From Mangrovimicrobium sp048323675 (GTDB taxonomy: Bacteria > Pseudomonadota > Gammaproteobacteria > Pseudomonadales > Halieaceae): a stretch of DNA of 64,000 bases. The notes under the pieces are model-generated. The model was not told the DNA's origin, searched no databases, and was given only the letters and a program-made list of their open reading frames with translations. Every line of letters starts with the position of its first letter. Within the stretch, counting starts at the first letter, position 1. Position numbers and translations under genes: made by a program. Of the stretch, positions 17,224-25,993 are shown piece by piece. The DNA lies in assembly GCF_048323675.1 (NCBI RefSeq), contig NZ_JBLWFK010000001.1:124001-188000 (forward strand), read 5' to 3'.

Positions 17224-18110
17224 TGTCGTTGATTCTGGATGCCCTGAACCGCTCCCGCCAGGATACCGGCGAGGTGCCGGGCCTGCATTCCCAGCCGCCC
17301 GAGGCCCCGGCGGCGGCGCGTTTGCCGCTGGTCCTGTCACTTGCGGCGCTGTTGCTGGCCCTGGTCGTCATCGGCTGGTTGGTGCTGGGCCCTGACCGGG
17401 ACACCGGCGACCCGGTGGCCGCCGCGCCAAATTCGGTCGCGTCCCCAGCGCAGGCGCTAGCGCCAGCGGCAGTGGAGCCGCGCACCCCGCTGCCAGCAGG
17501 TGCCGTGCAGGAAGTGGCCGCTCCACAGCCAACCCGGGAGTCACCGTCGCAGGCGCAGCCCCGGGTGGAGCCCGCGGCGGCCACGGAGCCCCCCCGCGAG
17601 AGCGCACCGGCCCCCGCAATTTCTTCCCGTCCGCAGTCGGAACCGGCCAGCCAGGATCCCGCGGTGGCGGCCCTCTACCAGCACCCGCCGCAAGTGCAGC
17701 AGGCTGCCGATGCAACTGCCCCCAACCCGGCGCCTTCCCCGTCATCTGCCCGGCCGCAGCAGCCGGCCAGGGCGGCTGCGGAAAGCGAGCAGGCGATAGA
17801 TATCGACGCCCTCGTACGCCAGGCCGAAAACCAGCTGGCCGACGGCGACCTGGGCGCGCACCCCGCGCCGCTCCTGAGCCAGCTGTCCCAGCAGACCAAG
17901 GATGCGATTCCCACCCTGCTGTACTCCGCCCACGGCTATTCCGGCAAGCCGGGCCAGTCCACGGTGGTATTGAATGGCAAGCAGTTGAAGGTCGGCGGCA
18001 GTCCCGCCGCGGGGGTGAAAATCGAGGAAATCCTTCCGGATTCCGTGGTGCTGAGCTTCCGCGGCGAGAAATTTCGCCTGCGCGCCCTGAACAGCTGGGT
18101 CAATCTCTAG
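17223..18110 (+). CDS. gspB: General secretion pathway protein B
   Basis: 295 residues beginning MSLILDALNRSRQDTG, the typical GspB/ExeB N-terminus, then a membrane helix (about 36-58). A long Pro/Ala-rich periplasmic spacer leads to a C-terminal folded domain with PTLLYSAHGYS and VVLNGKQLKVG, as in the GspB C-terminal (T2SSB) domain. It is the inner-membrane partner of GspA in secretin assembly. The start codon overlaps the gspA stop by one base, so the two are translationally coupled. Confidence 0.93.
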   Translation: MSLILDALNRSRQDTGEVPGLHSQPPEAPAAARLPLVLSLAALLLALVVIGWLVLGPDRDTGDPVAAAPNSVASPAQALAPAAVEPRTPLPAGAVQEVAAPQPTRESPSQAQPRVEPAAATEPPRESAPAPAISSRPQSEPASQDPAVAALYQHPPQVQQAADATAPNPAPSPSSARPQQPARAAAESEQAIDIDALVRQAENQLADGDLGAHPAPLLSQLSQQTKDAIPTLLYSAHGYSGKPGQSTVVLNGKQLKVGGSPAAGVKIEEILPDSVVLSFRGEKFRLRALNSWVNL

Positions 18111-18188
18111 CACAGCGCCGCTGCGGACTGTTCCCCGGGAGGATACGGCAGCGGTCCCCGAGGAATGTCGCGGCCTGCCAGCCGTCGC

Positions 18189-19712
18189 TCAGCTGAAGGT
18201 GAATTGCAGCCCGAGCTTGCTCAGGTAGCCCTGCTCCTGTTCCAGTTCGCTGACGGTCAGCGGGTGCGCGTCCATCCAGCCCTCCGGAAAGGCCAGGGCG
18301 AGGCTGCTGTCACCCGCCTCCACATTGAGGTCCGGCAGCTGCTCCAGTGCCTCCACGTACTTGAAGCGGCCCGCCAGCCGCAGGATTGCCAGCAGGTAGA
18401 CCAGCCGCTTGTGGCGGGCGGCGGCAATCGCGTCCAGCAACAGGGTGTCCACCTTGCCCCGCTGGCCCTGGGTGATGATGGCGAGCAGTTCCTGCTCCTC
18501 CTGGGAAAAACCCGGCAGGTCCGCGTTGCGCAGCAGGTAGGCCGTATGGCGGTTGAAATGCTTGTGGGAAATCGCCATGCCGATTTCATGGCTGCGCGCC
18601 GACCAGTGCAGCAATTCCCAGTCCGCGGCCTCCAGCTTCCACGCGCTGAGCGTGGCGTCATAGAGCAATTTGCAGCGCCGCTCGACGATCGTCGCAATGG
18701 CCTCATCCGCGCCGTAGCGCTGGATCAGGGCGTTGACCGTCCGCTCGCGCACATCTTCGTGGCTCAGCCGGCCCATCAGGTCGTAGATCACACCCTCGCG
18801 CAGTGCGCCGCGGGAGGTGCGCATCTTGGAAATACCCAGGATATCGAACAGCGCCGCGGCCACCGCGACCCCGGCGACGATGACGTTGCGCCGGCTTTCC
18901 GACAGGCCGTTGAGATTGATCTGCTCGAAGTTCTTGAACTTGAGGAGCTTTTTCTCCAGCTTGTCGAGGGCCTTGCGGGTAATGACCCCCTTGGTCCAGC
19001 CATTCGCAGCGACGATGGCCGAGATGGCGTTGAGGGTGCCCGATGAGCCCACCGCTTCCGTCCAGTGCCGGGCGCTGAAGTGGCTGGCGATGTGGGAGGT
19101 CTCCAGCCGGGCGCGGTTGTAGGCGCGCCGGTAATTTTCCGGGCTGATGATGCCATCGGGAAAATAGTCACTGGTGAAGGTGACACAGCCCATCTGCATG
19201 CTTTCCAGCCGTTTCGGCTCAAAGCGCTTGCCGACAATAAATTCCGTGCTGCCGCCGCCAATATCCACCACCAGCCGGGCGCGGGCGTCATCCGCCAGGG
19301 TGTGGGCCACCCCGAGATACACCAGGCGGGCTTCCTCGCTGCCGTAGATCACGTCTATCCGGGTGCCGAGGATTTCCGCGGCGGGAACCGTGAAGTCACG
19401 CCGGTTATGCGCCTGGCGCAGGGCGTTGGTGCCGACCACGCGGACCCGCTCGGGCTCCACGCTGGAAAGCAGCTGGGCAAAGCGCGCGAGGCATTCCAGG
19501 CCGCGCTGGATCGCCTCCTCGCTGAGCTGGTCGTCGACCACCCCGGCGCCCAGCTGGACCTTTTCCGACAGGACTTCGACCGGGCGCATCTCGCCGTGCT
19601 CGACACGGGCGATAATCAGGTGAAAAGAGTTGCTGCCCAGGTCGATGGCCGCGAGCAGGCTGCCATCGGTAAGGGGCTTTACGTCATCTGCCAAGGTGGA
19701 AGTGTCCCGCAA
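18189..19712 (-). CDS. ppx: Exopolyphosphatase (Ppx/GppA family)
   Basis: 507 residues, the length of gammaproteobacterial Ppx. The N-terminal actin-like ATPase fold is plain: AAIDLGSNSFHLIIARV (phosphate-1), then VVDIGGGSTEFIVG, with the Gly-rich loops expected. The C-terminal half is the HD-like helical domain of Ppx. It releases phosphate from inorganic polyphosphate and may also cleave pppGpp. It is convergent with gspB and divergent from the acyl-CoA dehydrogenase. No ppk gene is present in the window. Confidence 0.95.
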   Translation of the reverse strand: MRDTSTLADDVKPLTDGSLLAAIDLGSNSFHLIIARVEHGEMRPVEVLSEKVQLGAGVVDDQLSEEAIQRGLECLARFAQLLSSVEPERVRVVGTNALRQAHNRRDFTVPAAEILGTRIDVIYGSEEARLVYLGVAHTLADDARARLVVDIGGGSTEFIVGKRFEPKRLESMQMGCVTFTSDYFPDGIISPENYRRAYNRARLETSHIASHFSARHWTEAVGSSGTLNAISAIVAANGWTKGVITRKALDKLEKKLLKFKNFEQINLNGLSESRRNVIVAGVAVAAALFDILGISKMRTSRGALREGVIYDLMGRLSHEDVRERTVNALIQRYGADEAIATIVERRCKLLYDATLSAWKLEAADWELLHWSARSHEIGMAISHKHFNRHTAYLLRNADLPGFSQEEQELLAIITQGQRGKVDTLLLDAIAAARHKRLVYLLAILRLAGRFKYVEALEQLPDLNVEAGDSSLALAFPEGWMDAHPLTVSELEQEQGYLSKLGLQFTFS

Positions 19713-19916
19713 TGTGTATCGGATTCATGGTAAAGCATTTGCCGGGGCCGGCGTAACCCGTATCCAGACCGGTGGTCGCGCTCCCGCAGGGACGTATTCC
19801 CGTGGGTCGGGCCGGCTGTGCGCCAGCCAGTAGTGCCGCTCCTCTCGCAGACAGGCCCCGACAGGGTTAAAATTCCCGGCCTCGCACTAATCAGAGAATC
19901 GACAAAGGACACCAGC

Positions 19917-21071
19917 ATGGATATTACCCTCACCGAAGAACAGGCCATGATCCAGGACATGGCGCGCAAGTTCGCCGAGGGCGAACTGGCCCCGGTTGCC
20001 GCGCAGCTGGACGCCAGTAAGGACTACGTGCTGCTGCAGGAAAAACTGCAGCAGCTTGCGGAACTGGGTTTTATGGGCCTCAACATCAGGGCCGAATACG
20101 GCGGCACCGAGGCTGGCGTCGTCGCTTTCAGCGTCGCCATGACCGAGATCGCCCGGGCCTGTGCCTCCACCGCGGTGAGCATGTCCGTGACCAACATGGT
20201 GGCGGAAGTCATCCAGGCCATCGGCAGCGAAGAGCAGAAGGCCAAATACCTGCCGAAAATCTGCTCCGGTGAATATCCCGCCGGATCCTTCTGCCTGTCG
20301 GAAGCCGGCGCCGGTTCCGATCCCGCCGGTATGCGTACCCGAGCCGTCCGCGATGGCGACTACTGGATTCTCAACGGCACCAAGATGTGGATCACCAGTG
20401 CCGCGTATGCAGGCGTATTCGTGGTCTGGGCGATCACCGATCCCGAGCGGCCCAAGGGCAAGGGCATCTCCTGCTTCCTGGTCGAAGCGGGCACACCGGG
20501 CATCACTATCGGCAAGGCCGAGCACAAGATGGGCCAGCACGCCTCGGCCACCAACCCGGTGATCTTCGAGGACTGTGCGGTGCCGGCGAATGCACTGATC
20601 GGCGAGTTGAACGACGGTTACCGCATCGCGGTAGAGGAACTGGCGGGTGGGCGTATCGGCATCGGCTCCCTGGCGCTGGGCGTGGGCCTGGCCGCGATGG
20701 ACTACGCGCGCCAGTACATGACCGAGCGCGAGCAGTTCGGCCAGACCATCAGCCGCATGCAGGGCCCCCAGTGGATGATGGCGGATGCCTATACCGAACT
20801 GGAAGCCGCGCGCTTGCTGCTGATGAACGCCGCCTGCCTGAAAGAGGCTGGCAAGCCCTTCATGAAACAGGCGGCCATGGCCAAGCTGTACGCCACCGAA
20901 TCCGCCAACCGGGCCTGTTACACCGGCCTGCAACTGCTCGGCGGTGTCGGCTATACCCAGGAGTGCCCCCTGGAGCGCAATACCCGCGATGCGCGGGTGA
21001 CTTCGATCTATGAGGGCACCAGCGAGATCCAGCGCCTGATCATCGCGCGGGAGTTGCTGCGGGAGGTCTAG
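19917..21071 (+). CDS. Acyl-CoA dehydrogenase
   Basis: 384 residues from ATG 19917, preceded by AAGGA at good spacing; the longer frame to 19818 adds only non-homologous residues. FAD-dependent alpha,beta-dehydrogenation of acyl-CoA. Conserved segments include FCLSEAGAGSDPAGM, MWITSAAYA, GIGSLALGVGLAAMDYA, and the C-terminal signature QLLGGVGYTQECPLER with YEGTSEIQRL. This matches the short/medium-chain ACAD group. It stands alone with flanking gaps, so its exact substrate cannot be deduced. Confidence 0.93.
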   Translation: MDITLTEEQAMIQDMARKFAEGELAPVAAQLDASKDYVLLQEKLQQLAELGFMGLNIRAEYGGTEAGVVAFSVAMTEIARACASTAVSMSVTNMVAEVIQAIGSEEQKAKYLPKICSGEYPAGSFCLSEAGAGSDPAGMRTRAVRDGDYWILNGTKMWITSAAYAGVFVVWAITDPERPKGKGISCFLVEAGTPGITIGKAEHKMGQHASATNPVIFEDCAVPANALIGELNDGYRIAVEELAGGRIGIGSLALGVGLAAMDYARQYMTEREQFGQTISRMQGPQWMMADAYTELEAARLLLMNAACLKEAGKPFMKQAAMAKLYATESANRACYTGLQLLGGVGYTQECPLERNTRDARVTSIYEGTSEIQRLIIARELLREV

Positions 21072-21094
21072 TCCTGGTCCGGGCAGGAAAAAAG

Positions 21095-21113
21095 CCGCCC
21101 CGAGTCGGGGCGG
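21095..21113 (-). terminator. Intrinsic terminator facing the minus strand
   Basis: CCGCCCC and GGGGCGG pair around GAGTC. On the minus strand the stem is followed by six T, so it ends transcripts coming from the alr side, 400 bp past the alr stop codon. On the plus strand there is no T run, so the acyl-CoA dehydrogenase transcript is less well terminated. Confidence 0.8.
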
Positions 21114-21513
21114 AGAGTGTTGCTGCTGGCTATGTTTCAGGAGATGCAACAAGCCAGCAGGCCCGCAATCGGTGCATGCACAATCGAGCGAGTGGACCAG
21201 GGGCATGAACTGCAGCAGGTAATTGGAACGTCAAACCCGCTGCGCAACTGGCCACTGTCAGGGAGTTAGCACTGATCGCGCCAGAAGTAGAAAAGCGTAG
21301 TTACAACAAGGGGTTATTGGCGGCAGTTGTGTGACGCTAACCTCGGGGTGAGCGCAAGTGTAAAACTGAATGACAACCACGCCAGCATTCCAGAGAGGTC
21401 TAGCAATAGCAGATTCTGATCCACAAGTGGAGTTTAGCTGCCGCAACAATGTCTTGGTAAATTTGCAGAGGAGCCCAAGAACTGGAGGTGTAGAAAAGCT
21501 AACGCTGGAAAGG
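21114..21513 (-). other. 400-bp gene-free 3' region of the alr operon
   Basis: No coding frame is credible here. The stretch is visibly lower in GC than its neighbours. It holds a 9-bp perfect inverted repeat, CTGCTGGCT (21123-21131) and AGCCAGCAG (21152-21160), close to the terminator. It would form a long 3' untranslated region of the minus-strand operon and could contain a 3'-derived small RNA, but no promoter was identified. Confidence 0.35.
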
Positions 21514-22599
21514 TCAGTGACCCACCGCCAGCCGCGGTGTGCGCGCCGGCATACGGGTCAGCAACTCATATCCGATCGTGCCGGCGTGACGCGCGATCTC
21601 GCCTACCGGCAGGCCCTCGCCCCAGAGAACCGCTTCGTCGCCGATAGCGACCAAGGCAATGTCGGTGACGTCCACGGTGATCATGTCCATGGACACGCGC
21701 CCCGCCAGGGCGGCCCGCTGGCCCCTGACCAGCACCGGCGTGCCGTTCGCGGCGGTGCGCGGGTAGCCGTCGCCGTAGCCCACGGTAACGGTGGCGATCC
21801 GCGAATCGCGTGCGGCGCGCCAGGTGGCGCCGTAGCCCACCGTCTCACCCGCGGGCACATCGCGCAGGGCGATGATCTCCGAGCGCAGGGTCATGACCGG
21901 GCGCAGCTGGTCCGCATTGGCCTGGGGTACCGCGAAGGGGGAATCGCCGTAGAGCATGTAACCGGGGCGAATCCAGTCGTAATGCGCGGCAGGCCAGGCC
22001 AGCACCGCGGGGGAGTTGGCGGTGCTGCGCGGCCCCGGCAGTGTCGCCGTGACTCGCTCGAACAGTGCCAGTTGCTCGCGGGTTTGCCCGCCATCCAGTT
22101 CATCGGCACTGGCGAAGTGGGTGCAGCTGACGACCTCATCCGCCACGTTGGGGCAGTCGCGCAGGCGGCGGTGAAAATCCCCCGCCAGTTCCGGCGCGAC
22201 GCCGAGCCGGTGCATGCCGGTATCGATTTTCATCCAGGCGGTGACCGGGACGGGCAGGGTGGCGGCTTCGAGCCAGAGCAGCTGCTGTTCGCTGGCGACC
22301 ACCACGGCGAAGTTGTGCACCGCGCACAGGGTCAGTTCGTCCGCGCTGAAGGGGCCTTCCAGCAGCAGTATCCGGGCTGCCACGCCCGCCTCGCGCAGGG
22401 CCAGCGCCTCCTCGATGGCGGCGACGGCCAGGGCATCGACCATCGGTTCCAGCGCCCGGGCGATGGTCAGCGCACCGTGGCCGTAGGCGTTGGCCTTCAC
22501 CACGGCCATTACCTGCGTATTGGGGGCCGCGGCCCGCGCCACGCCGAGGTTGTGGCGCAGTGCGTCCAGGTTGAGTATTGCCCGGGTTGGTCGTGCCAT
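21514..22599 (-). CDS. alr: Alanine racemase
   Basis: 361 residues. PLP-dependent interconversion of L- and D-alanine for peptidoglycan or D-amino-acid breakdown. The PLP lysine lies in AVVKANAYGHGA near the N-terminus and the catalytic tyrosine in ETVGYGATWRA near residue 250; SMDMITVDVT is also conserved. It is the last gene of a seven-gene operon, 11 bp after the D-amino-acid transaminase. In that setting it probably connects the D-alanine pool with transaminase substrates rather than serving only the cell wall; a second alr elsewhere cannot be excluded. Confidence 0.96.
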   Translation of the reverse strand: MARPTRAILNLDALRHNLGVARAAAPNTQVMAVVKANAYGHGALTIARALEPMVDALAVAAIEEALALREAGVAARILLLEGPFSADELTLCAVHNFAVVVASEQQLLWLEAATLPVPVTAWMKIDTGMHRLGVAPELAGDFHRRLRDCPNVADEVVSCTHFASADELDGGQTREQLALFERVTATLPGPRSTANSPAVLAWPAAHYDWIRPGYMLYGDSPFAVPQANADQLRPVMTLRSEIIALRDVPAGETVGYGATWRAARDSRIATVTVGYGDGYPRTAANGTPVLVRGQRAALAGRVSMDMITVDVTDIALVAIGDEAVLWGEGLPVGEIARHAGTIGYELLTRMPARTPRLAVGH

Positions 22600-22610
22600 G
22601 GATACCGCCG

Positions 22611-23468
22611 TCAGAAATCGAATTTGTGCGCGCTGTACAGGGTTTGCGCCGCCAGCCAGACGTTACCCACCTGGCCGTCGCCGACCGCCTGGCCGTCTAT
22701 CTCCACCACCGGGGCGATCTCCTTGGTGGAACTGGTCAGCCAGACTTCGTCGGCGGCGCGCAGGTCCTCCAGGCTTATGACGGTTTCCTCCACCGGGATA
22801 CTGCCGTCCCGGCGCAGGATTTCCAGCAACATCAGGCGGGTAATGCCGGGCAGTTTCTGGTGGTCCAGCGGCGGTGTCCTGACCACGCCGTCCTTCACCA
22901 CGAATACGTTGCAGGCGGATGCCTCGGTCAGTTCGCCCTGCTGGTTGTAAAGCAGGGTCTCGGTATGTCCGCCGGTGTAACCCTGCTGGAAGTGCATGAC
23001 GTTGCCGAGCAGGGCCGTGGACTTGATATTGCAGCGCCGCCAGCGCAGGTCTTCCGTGGTGACCACGGAGTAGGTCGGCGCGGCCGACTTGTCCGCGCGC
23101 GGTGCCGCGGGAATTTCAAAAGCGAAGGCAAACACTGTCGGAGTGATGCCGACCGGGTAGGCGTGGTGGCGGCGGCTGTCGGCGCCGCGACTGACGTGGA
23201 TATAGATGCCGAGATTGCCGCTGCCGTTGCGCTGGATCAGTTCCTCCACAATGCTCCGCCAGTCCTCCAGCGTCGTGTCCAGCTTGATCTCGATGGCGGC
23301 CAGGCCCTCGCCCATGCGCCGCATGTGGGGCTCAAAGCCCACCAGGCGGCCACCGTAGGAGGGAATGACCTCGTAGATGCCGTCGCCGAACAGGAAACCG
23401 CGGTCCATGGGCGAGATGCGCGCTTCGTCTATCGGCAGGAAAGTGCCATCCAGGTATACGATGCTCAT
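22611..23468 (-). CDS. dat: D-amino-acid transaminase (class IV PLP aminotransferase)
   Basis: 285 residues from ATG 23468, supported by AAAGGAG just upstream; the longer frame to 23504 is not needed. Class IV fold: YLDGTFLPIDEARISPMDRGFLFGDG split at the N-terminus as MDRGFLFGDGIYEV, PLP lysine in NIKSTALLGNV, and the phosphate-binding late segment GITRLMLLE. This matches D-alanine aminotransferase (DAAT), which moves the amino group between D-alanine and 2-oxoglutarate to give D-glutamate. Branched-chain or aminodeoxychorismate activity is less likely given the alr neighbour and the overall resemblance. A 76-bp gap separates it from the upstream DUF4392 gene. Confidence 0.88.
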   Translation of the reverse strand: MSIVYLDGTFLPIDEARISPMDRGFLFGDGIYEVIPSYGGRLVGFEPHMRRMGEGLAAIEIKLDTTLEDWRSIVEELIQRNGSGNLGIYIHVSRGADSRRHHAYPVGITPTVFAFAFEIPAAPRADKSAAPTYSVVTTEDLRWRRCNIKSTALLGNVMHFQQGYTGGHTETLLYNQQGELTEASACNVFVVKDGVVRTPPLDHQKLPGITRLMLLEILRRDGSIPVEETVISLEDLRAADEVWLTSSTKEIAPVVEIDGQAVGDGQVGNVWLAAQTLYSAHKFDF

Positions 23469-23544
23469 GATCGCTCCTTTAGTAGTGTGGGTGTGATCGC
23501 ACAATGCGCTTGCACGGACAGTGGGGCTCCCGCGGGAACCGGAT

Positions 23545-24378
23545 TCAGTTTCGGCATAGCTGTCGCAGCTCCTCGATAACGGCGGCGCCCTCGCTCGCCG
23601 GCAGGCCGTCTTCGGTGAGGGTGTTTTCCCGGGTCACGCCGTCCACGCTGCCGCGCTGGGACAGGTAGTGCAGGATGTTCAGGGGCGCGATATCCGCCAG
23701 CAGGTCGATACCGCGCCAGTGGCCGAGCAGGGCGATCAGGCCGTAGGCCGCCCAGTTGGAGACGTCGGCCACCAGCAGTTCGTCGCAACTGGTCATGGCC
23801 GGCTTGATGTCGAGCTGGGAGATGGTGTCGTGAATCTTGCCCATGCCGATCTCGTTGCCGCCGTCGCCGATGGCGATGGTCGGACACTCCGCCAGGGTCA
23901 GGTAGTGGTCGAAGCAGGCGGTGTGCTCGCTGATATCCTCGCCGCGCATGTTGTAGTAGCGCTCGTCCGCGGCCAGCCCCGGGCGTTCGATGGAAATTAC
24001 CGCGGAGGGGCACAGCTCGGCGAGGTGTGCGCGCGTCTTTTCGCGGGCGCTGGGTATGTCCCAGGTTTCCAGGTTGAGCACCCGGTGCTTGTCGTCGATA
24101 CACTGTGACAGGGGGGCCGCGCAGGCAATGATCGGGCTGGCGCCAAGGGTTTCCAGCGCCTCGTAGAGGGCGATGGCGCCCACCGGTCCGTCGGTCTCGA
24201 AGGTGCCGACGACAGGGAAGCCGGTGCCGATCAGCACCGTGCCCTGGATATCCCGCAGGAGCTCCGCCGCGCGCAGGAAATATCCAGGCTCGAGGGCCGC
24301 CCGGGCTTTTTGCATGTGTCGCGGATTGCGGGCTACCAGTGCCGCTTCAATCGCGAGGCTCAGTTCGTAGTCGTTCAT
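23545..24378 (-). CDS. DUF4392 protein, D-glutamate cyclase C-terminal-domain homologue
   Basis: 277 residues. Gly-rich segments GTVLIGTGFPV, ETDGPVGAIALYEAL and IAIGDGGNEIGMGKI identify the DUF4392 family, which forms the C-terminal part of mammalian D-glutamate cyclase (DGLUCY). That enzyme turns D-glutamate into 5-oxo-D-proline. Here it is a free-standing protein; its start overlaps the pxpC stop by 4 bases, and a DUF1445 protein, the other DGLUCY domain, begins the same operon. Cyclase activity, alone or with the DUF1445 partner, is inferred from this homology and from the neighbouring D-glutamate and 5-oxoproline genes. Confidence 0.82.
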   Translation of the reverse strand: MNDYELSLAIEAALVARNPRHMQKARAALEPGYFLRAAELLRDIQGTVLIGTGFPVVGTFETDGPVGAIALYEALETLGASPIIACAAPLSQCIDDKHRVLNLETWDIPSAREKTRAHLAELCPSAVISIERPGLAADERYYNMRGEDISEHTACFDHYLTLAECPTIAIGDGGNEIGMGKIHDTISQLDIKPAMTSCDELLVADVSNWAAYGLIALLGHWRGIDLLADIAPLNILHYLSQRGSVDGVTRENTLTEDGLPASEGAAVIEELRQLCRN

Positions 24379-25313
24379 ATCCGGCGCTCCGCCAGTCGCA
24401 GGTTTTTATGGTAGTAGGAGGCGAGCAGCAGCGCATTGTGCGCGCCGTGCTGGCTGATGGGGGTGAAATGTACCGTGCCACCCGGCGCCGTTTGCGCCAG
24501 TTGCGCGCAGTCCAGCGACAGGGCGGAGCCGATCTTGGGGTAGCCGCCGATGGTCTGGCGGTCGTTGAGCAGCACGATGGGCTGGCCGTCGGCGGGAATC
24601 TGTATGGCGCCCTGGCAGATGCCCTCGGAGAGAATTCCCTTGATATCGCAGTCGATGGCGGGGCCTTCGAGTCGGTAGCCCATGCGATCGCTTTTCTGCG
24701 ATACCGCGTAGGCGTGGCTGAACAGGCGGCGTTGTTGCAGGCGCTTGAAATGCCTTTCCTGGTAGCCCGGGATCACCCGCAGGGTAACGCTTTTCCCGTA
24801 GCGCGGCCGCTGCGCCTCGGGCAGGTACAGCCGCTGGCGCTGGCTGACCGGCGCGCAGGGCAGCGCGTCGCCCGCCTGCAGCTTTTCTCCGCGCAGTCCG
24901 CCGAGGTGTTCGCGCACCACGGTGGCGGTACTGCCAAAACTGGGCGCGACGGTGAAACCGCCGGCGACGCCGAGATAGGCGCGGCAGCCGGATTCGGCGA
25001 AGCCGAGGGCGATCTGGTCGCCCGCCCGGACCGGCAGGACCTCCCAGCCGGCTTGCGCTGCGCCATTGATGGTCAGCGGCATGGCCGCGCCGGTCACGCA
25101 GATGAAGGTATCGACGGTCGCTTCCAGCTGCAGGCCGCCGAAGCTGATTTCCACCGCGGTGGTGTTGGCGTCGTTCTGCAGCAGCCGGTTGCCGTAATCG
25201 AACGCTACCGGGTCCAGCGGGCCGCCGGTGGTGAGTCCCAGCCGGTGGCGGCCGAAGCGGCCGCGGTCCTGCAGCAGGCTCAGCATGCCGGGCTGGATGA
25301 CACGCAGGCTCAC
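24375..25313 (-). CDS. pxpC: 5-oxoprolinase subunit PxpC
   Basis: 312 residues, family of biotin-dependent carboxyltransferase-like proteins (formerly KipA/YbgK). It begins MSLRVIQPGMLSLLQDRGR, with GLTTGGPLDPVAFDYGN and later QPIVLLNDRQTIGGYPKIG, both strongly conserved. With PxpA and PxpB it forms the bacterial ATP-dependent 5-oxoprolinase, which opens 5-oxoproline to glutamate. Its start overlaps the pxpB stop by 4 bases, and its stop overlaps the DUF4392 start by 4, so the genes are tightly coupled. Confidence 0.94.
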   Translation of the reverse strand: MSLRVIQPGMLSLLQDRGRFGRHRLGLTTGGPLDPVAFDYGNRLLQNDANTTAVEISFGGLQLEATVDTFICVTGAAMPLTINGAAQAGWEVLPVRAGDQIALGFAESGCRAYLGVAGGFTVAPSFGSTATVVREHLGGLRGEKLQAGDALPCAPVSQRQRLYLPEAQRPRYGKSVTLRVIPGYQERHFKRLQQRRLFSHAYAVSQKSDRMGYRLEGPAIDCDIKGILSEGICQGAIQIPADGQPIVLLNDRQTIGGYPKIGSALSLDCAQLAQTAPGGTVHFTPISQHGAHNALLLASYYHKNLRLAERRI

Positions 25314-25987
25314 AGTTCGCCCCCCAGTTCCAGGAAGCGCGCGCGGTCGATGGGCTGGAAACGCACCCGGTCGCCCACACTCACGGGCATCGGCGGTTCC
25401 GCCGCGGGGTCGAACATGCGCACCGGGCAGCGCCCGATGAGGTTCCAGCCGCCCGGAGAGGGTGCCGGGTACACCGCGGTCTGGCGGTCGGCGATGGCCA
25501 CGGCGCCGCGCGGCACCCGCTGCCGCGGGGTGGCCAGCCGCGGCGCGGCAATGCGTTCGTCCACCTCGCCGAGGTAGGCAAAGCCCGGGGCGAAGCCGAT
25601 GGCGTAGACGCGGTATTCACAGCCGCTGTGCAGTTCGATGACCTGGTCGACAGTGAGTCCGGCATTGGCGGCCAGCGTTGACAGGTCCTCGCCGGCTTCG
25701 GGGTGGTAATATACCGGCAGCACCCGTGTTTCGCCCTCAGTGGCCAGGCTGGCATCGAGACCGGCGAGGCAGCCGCGCAGGCGCTGGCCGACGCTGAAAT
25801 GGTCGGTGCGCAGGGGGTCGTAGATCACCAGCAGGGACGCGTAGGAGGGCACAAGGTCCACCAGGTCCTCGCCCAGCGCGATCTCCGCCGCGGCAGCGGC
25901 CGCCTGTACCCGCGCGGAGACGGCGGGGCTGGTCTCCTCGCCGAGGTAGAGAATCAGGGCGTTTTCGCCCGCGGCATGCAGTTCCAT
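25310..25987 (-). CDS. pxpB: 5-oxoprolinase subunit PxpB
   Basis: 225 residues, KipI/YbgJ family. Conserved features are VYAIGFAPGFAYLGEVD in the middle and PRGAVAIADRQTAVYP then PGGWNLIGRCP toward the end. It is the second subunit of the 5-oxoprolinase PxpABC. Six bases separate it from pxpA and its stop overlaps pxpC. In Bacillus the homologue KipI inhibits a sporulation kinase, but the complete pxpABC set here argues for the oxoprolinase role. Confidence 0.94.
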   Translation of the reverse strand: MELHAAGENALILYLGEETSPAVSARVQAAAAAAEIALGEDLVDLVPSYASLLVIYDPLRTDHFSVGQRLRGCLAGLDASLATEGETRVLPVYYHPEAGEDLSTLAANAGLTVDQVIELHSGCEYRVYAIGFAPGFAYLGEVDERIAAPRLATPRQRVPRGAVAIADRQTAVYPAPSPGGWNLIGRCPVRMFDPAAEPPMPVSVGDRVRFQPIDRARFLELGGEL

Positions 25988-25993
25988 GGAACG

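Noticed and set aside
15286..17340. 684-residue minus-strand frame opposite gspA
   Set aside because: It is antisense to a well-supported GspA gene and its sequence is low-complexity Arg/Gly/Gln without any recognisable domain, a shadow of high GC content.
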